Of a DNA stretch of 64,000 bases, positions 62,524 to 64,000 are shown in pieces. Under the pieces are notes generated by a model. That model made no database searches, had not been told where the DNA came from, and saw only the letters and a program-made list of their open reading frames with translations. The position numbers and the translations under genes were made by a program. Source of the DNA: DASWZN01 sp963841635 (lineage in GTDB: Bacteria; Acidobacteriota; Terriglobia; Bryobacterales; Bryobacteraceae); assembly GCA_963841635.1 (NCBI GenBank), contig CAWJDO010000002.1, positions 5,084,001-5,148,000 of the forward strand, in the 5' to 3' direction. How positions within the stretch are numbered: position 1 is the first letter of the stretch; every line of letters begins with the position of its first letter.

Positions 62524-63294
62524 ATGGAGCCATCCTGCGCTGTCGAGTCCCGATCCATTCTGGGAATGCGCGCCGACGCCACTTCGTACCCGGCGGCTTC
62601 GTCGCAGGTGCTGGCCTGGGCACGAGCGCGCGAATCGCGTTACGTAGCGGTCGCCACCGTGAACAACGTCATGGAGGCCTACGATTCACCCGCTTTTCGC
62701 GCCATCATGAACGCCGCCGATCTGGTCACCCCCGACGGGATGCCGCTGGTATGGGGCCTGCGCCTGCTTGGCATACGGGCCGCCGCGCGTGTCTACGGGC
62801 CGGATCTGACCCCGTGTCTGCTGAAGGCGGCCGCGCGGGAGCGAATTCCAGTTGGTTTTTATGGGGCGACCGACGCGGTCCTTGAAAAGCTCCTCCGCAC
62901 CGTACGGTACCGCTACCCCAGCCTCCGCATCGCCTACGCGTGGGCGCCTCCGTTCCGGGCGCTGAGCCCCGAGGAGGACCTGGCCACGACCAGGCTCATC
63001 AACGATTCCGGCGCCCGCATCCTGTTCGTCGGGCTGAGCACTCCGAAACAGGAACGCTGGATGGCGGCACACCGAGGCCGGGTCGGGGCCGTCATGCTCG
63101 GGGTCGGCGCGGCCTTCGACTTCCTGTCGGGAACCAAGCGCCAGGCGCCGCGCTGGATGATGCGCGCGGGTTTGGAATGGCTGTTCCGGCTGGCCAGCGA
63201 GCCCCGGCGGCTGGCGCTCCGGTATCTAAAGCACAATCCCCGCTTCCTGGTCCTGTTCCTGACGCAGCTGTGCGGCTGGCGGAGCTTCCAATGA
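62524..63294 (+). CDS. WecG/TagA/CpsF-family glycosyltransferase
   Basis: The 256-residue GT26 protein has SRYVAVATVNNVMEAYDSPA, ADLVTPDGMPLVWGLRLLG, ARVYGPDLTP, VGFYGATDAV, LFVGLSTPKQERWMAAHRG and VGAAFDFLSGTKRQAPRWM, the whole family pattern. It adds a sugar (often ManNAc) to a lipid-linked acceptor. It starts 4 bp after the GT4 stop and its TGA overlaps the next start (ATGA, 63291-63294). Confidence 0.9.
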   Translation: MEPSCAVESRSILGMRADATSYPAASSQVLAWARARESRYVAVATVNNVMEAYDSPAFRAIMNAADLVTPDGMPLVWGLRLLGIRAAARVYGPDLTPCLLKAAARERIPVGFYGATDAVLEKLLRTVRYRYPSLRIAYAWAPPFRALSPEEDLATTRLINDSGARILFVGLSTPKQERWMAAHRGRVGAVMLGVGAAFDFLSGTKRQAPRWMMRAGLEWLFRLASEPRRLALRYLKHNPRFLVLFLTQLCGWRSFQ

Positions 63295-64000
63295 ATCCGA
63301 CACTCGATCTGTGCAGCACGCGAATTCGCGGGCAGGCCGTCGTCGATACCCGCGCCCGTCCGATTGCGACCGGCCTGGTGCTGGCTGGCGCCGACGCGGC
63401 GGGCCTGATGGCGTCGGCCGCTCTCGCCACCTCGCTTTGGCTGCTTGTGAACCCCGCGGCGGGCGGCTACTACGGGATGTGGTCCACCGCGCCGCTGTTC
63501 CTGGTCACGTATGCCGTCCTGGGACTGTACCCTGGCGTGGGACTGAGCCCTGTCGAAGAACTGCGGCGCCTGACGGCTGCAAACGCCATCGTTTTCCTGG
63601 CGCTGACGAGCGCCATATTCCTCCACAAAGAAGTCGCGACCTTTTCGCGCGGCATCTTTATGGCGAAGTGGGTGCTTTCGACGGCTCTGGTGCCGCTGGC
63701 CCGGGCCGCTGCGCGGAGCCTGTTCGCCCGGCGGACGTGGTGGGGTGTTCCGATTCTGATCTTCGGCGCGGGCCAAGCCGCCCGGATGGTCATCACAGCG
63801 CTCAAAAGCCAGCCCGCGCTGGGACTGAAGCCCGTTGCCTGCCTGGACGACGGCGCGCATCGCGACCGCGCCGATTGCGCCGGCGTCGAGATCGCCGGGA
63901 GCTTGTCGGATGCGCCCGCGATCGGGCGCGCCTACGGGATTCGGCATGCGCTCGTCGCCATGCCGTCGCTTTCGGCCAAACAGTTGATCGAAGTCCTCGA
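63291..64000 (+). CDS. WbaP-like undecaprenyl-phosphate sugar phosphotransferase, N-terminal part (cut by window edge)
   Basis: The 236 visible codons encode about five TM helices (residues 25-150), then a nucleotide-binding-like fold GVPILIFGAGQAARMVITAL, followed by PVACLDDGAHRDRADCAGVE. This matches the N-terminus and CoA-binding-like middle domain of WbaP/WcaJ polyprenyl glycosylphosphotransferases. The catalytic bacterial sugar transferase domain would lie beyond the window. It is coupled to the WecG-like gene by the ATGA overlap. Confidence 0.75.
   Translation, partial: MNPTLDLCSTRIRGQAVVDTRARPIATGLVLAGADAAGLMASAALATSLWLLVNPAAGGYYGMWSTAPLFLVTYAVLGLYPGVGLSPVEELRRLTAANAIVFLALTSAIFLHKEVATFSRGIFMAKWVLSTALVPLARAAARSLFARRTWWGVPILIFGAGQAARMVITALKSQPALGLKPVACLDDGAHRDRADCAGVEIAGSLSDAPAIGRAYGIRHALVAMPSLSAKQLIEVL

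Overview
The window is a GC-rich, gene-dense bacterial chromosome segment. The gene content fits a soil Acidobacterium of the Solibacter/Bryobacter type: secreted FSGTWK-type proteins, a carboxypeptidase-regulatory-like domain, a tannase-family esterase, GHL6-type hydrolases, trehalose and glucosylglycerate synthesis, and a Wzx/Wzy-type exopolysaccharide locus. The taxonomic placement is inferred from gene content alone. No rRNA, tRNA, CRISPR array or prophage was seen.

Layout. 1-2.6 kb: the tail of a TreT-like glycosyltransferase, then a minus-strand operon of a DksA-type zinc protein, GlgC and a membrane protein with a cysteine-rich SCK/IR domain. 2.6-10.2 kb: small exported proteins, a DUF389 membrane protein and an osmolyte cluster (GpgS-like synthase, second GT-A glycosyltransferase, MscS-like membrane protein, and an MpgP-like phosphatase on the opposite strand). 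10.2-14.6 kb: two two-component systems whose operons converge on a hairpin. 14.9-19.3 kb: a nitrogen operon of P-II, two membrane microproteins, Amt, a TPR protein, a third microprotein and a CPA2 antiporter. 19.3-21.7 kb: an inverted repeat, a SNF2 helicase remnant and a DUF1772/cupin/DUF4267 operon. 21.9-28.9 kb: amino-acid permease, secreted GHL6 hydrolase, an exported methyltransferase, ChrA and a tannase-family esterase. 29-33.2 kb: OtsA, OtsB, DUF5752 and TreT.

33.2-35.1 kb is a 1.9-kb insertion sequence with visible terminal inverted repeats and a target duplication. It lies just before a Wzm/Wzt-type ABC exporter. 36.7-41.3 kb (minus strand) carries proline dehydrogenase, a squalene-cyclase-like protein, a disrupted ArsB/NhaD permease, a 20-bp-stem palindrome, and PAP2 and PHP proteins. 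41.4-46.3 kb has an MGDG-synthase-like glycosyltransferase, a DUF4188 protein, PriA and a decayed Phd/ParE toxin-antitoxin pair. 46.4-53.7 kb has a CsbD-like protein, an OxlT-like MFS transporter, a scar joining an Ig-like fragment to an NB-ARC fragment, Lhr helicase and a microprotein. 54.1-64 kb is an exopolysaccharide operon (RHH-like protein, Wza-like exporter, Wzc-like kinase, flippase, GT2, ligase/polymerase, GT4, WecG/TagA, start of a WbaP-like initiator) that runs off the right edge.

Two themes dominate. One is osmotic and desiccation tolerance: trehalose by two routes, glucosylglycerate, MscS-like and CsbD-like proteins, and EPS. The other is genome decay: at least six broken genes or gene fragments lie beside mobile or palindromic DNA.
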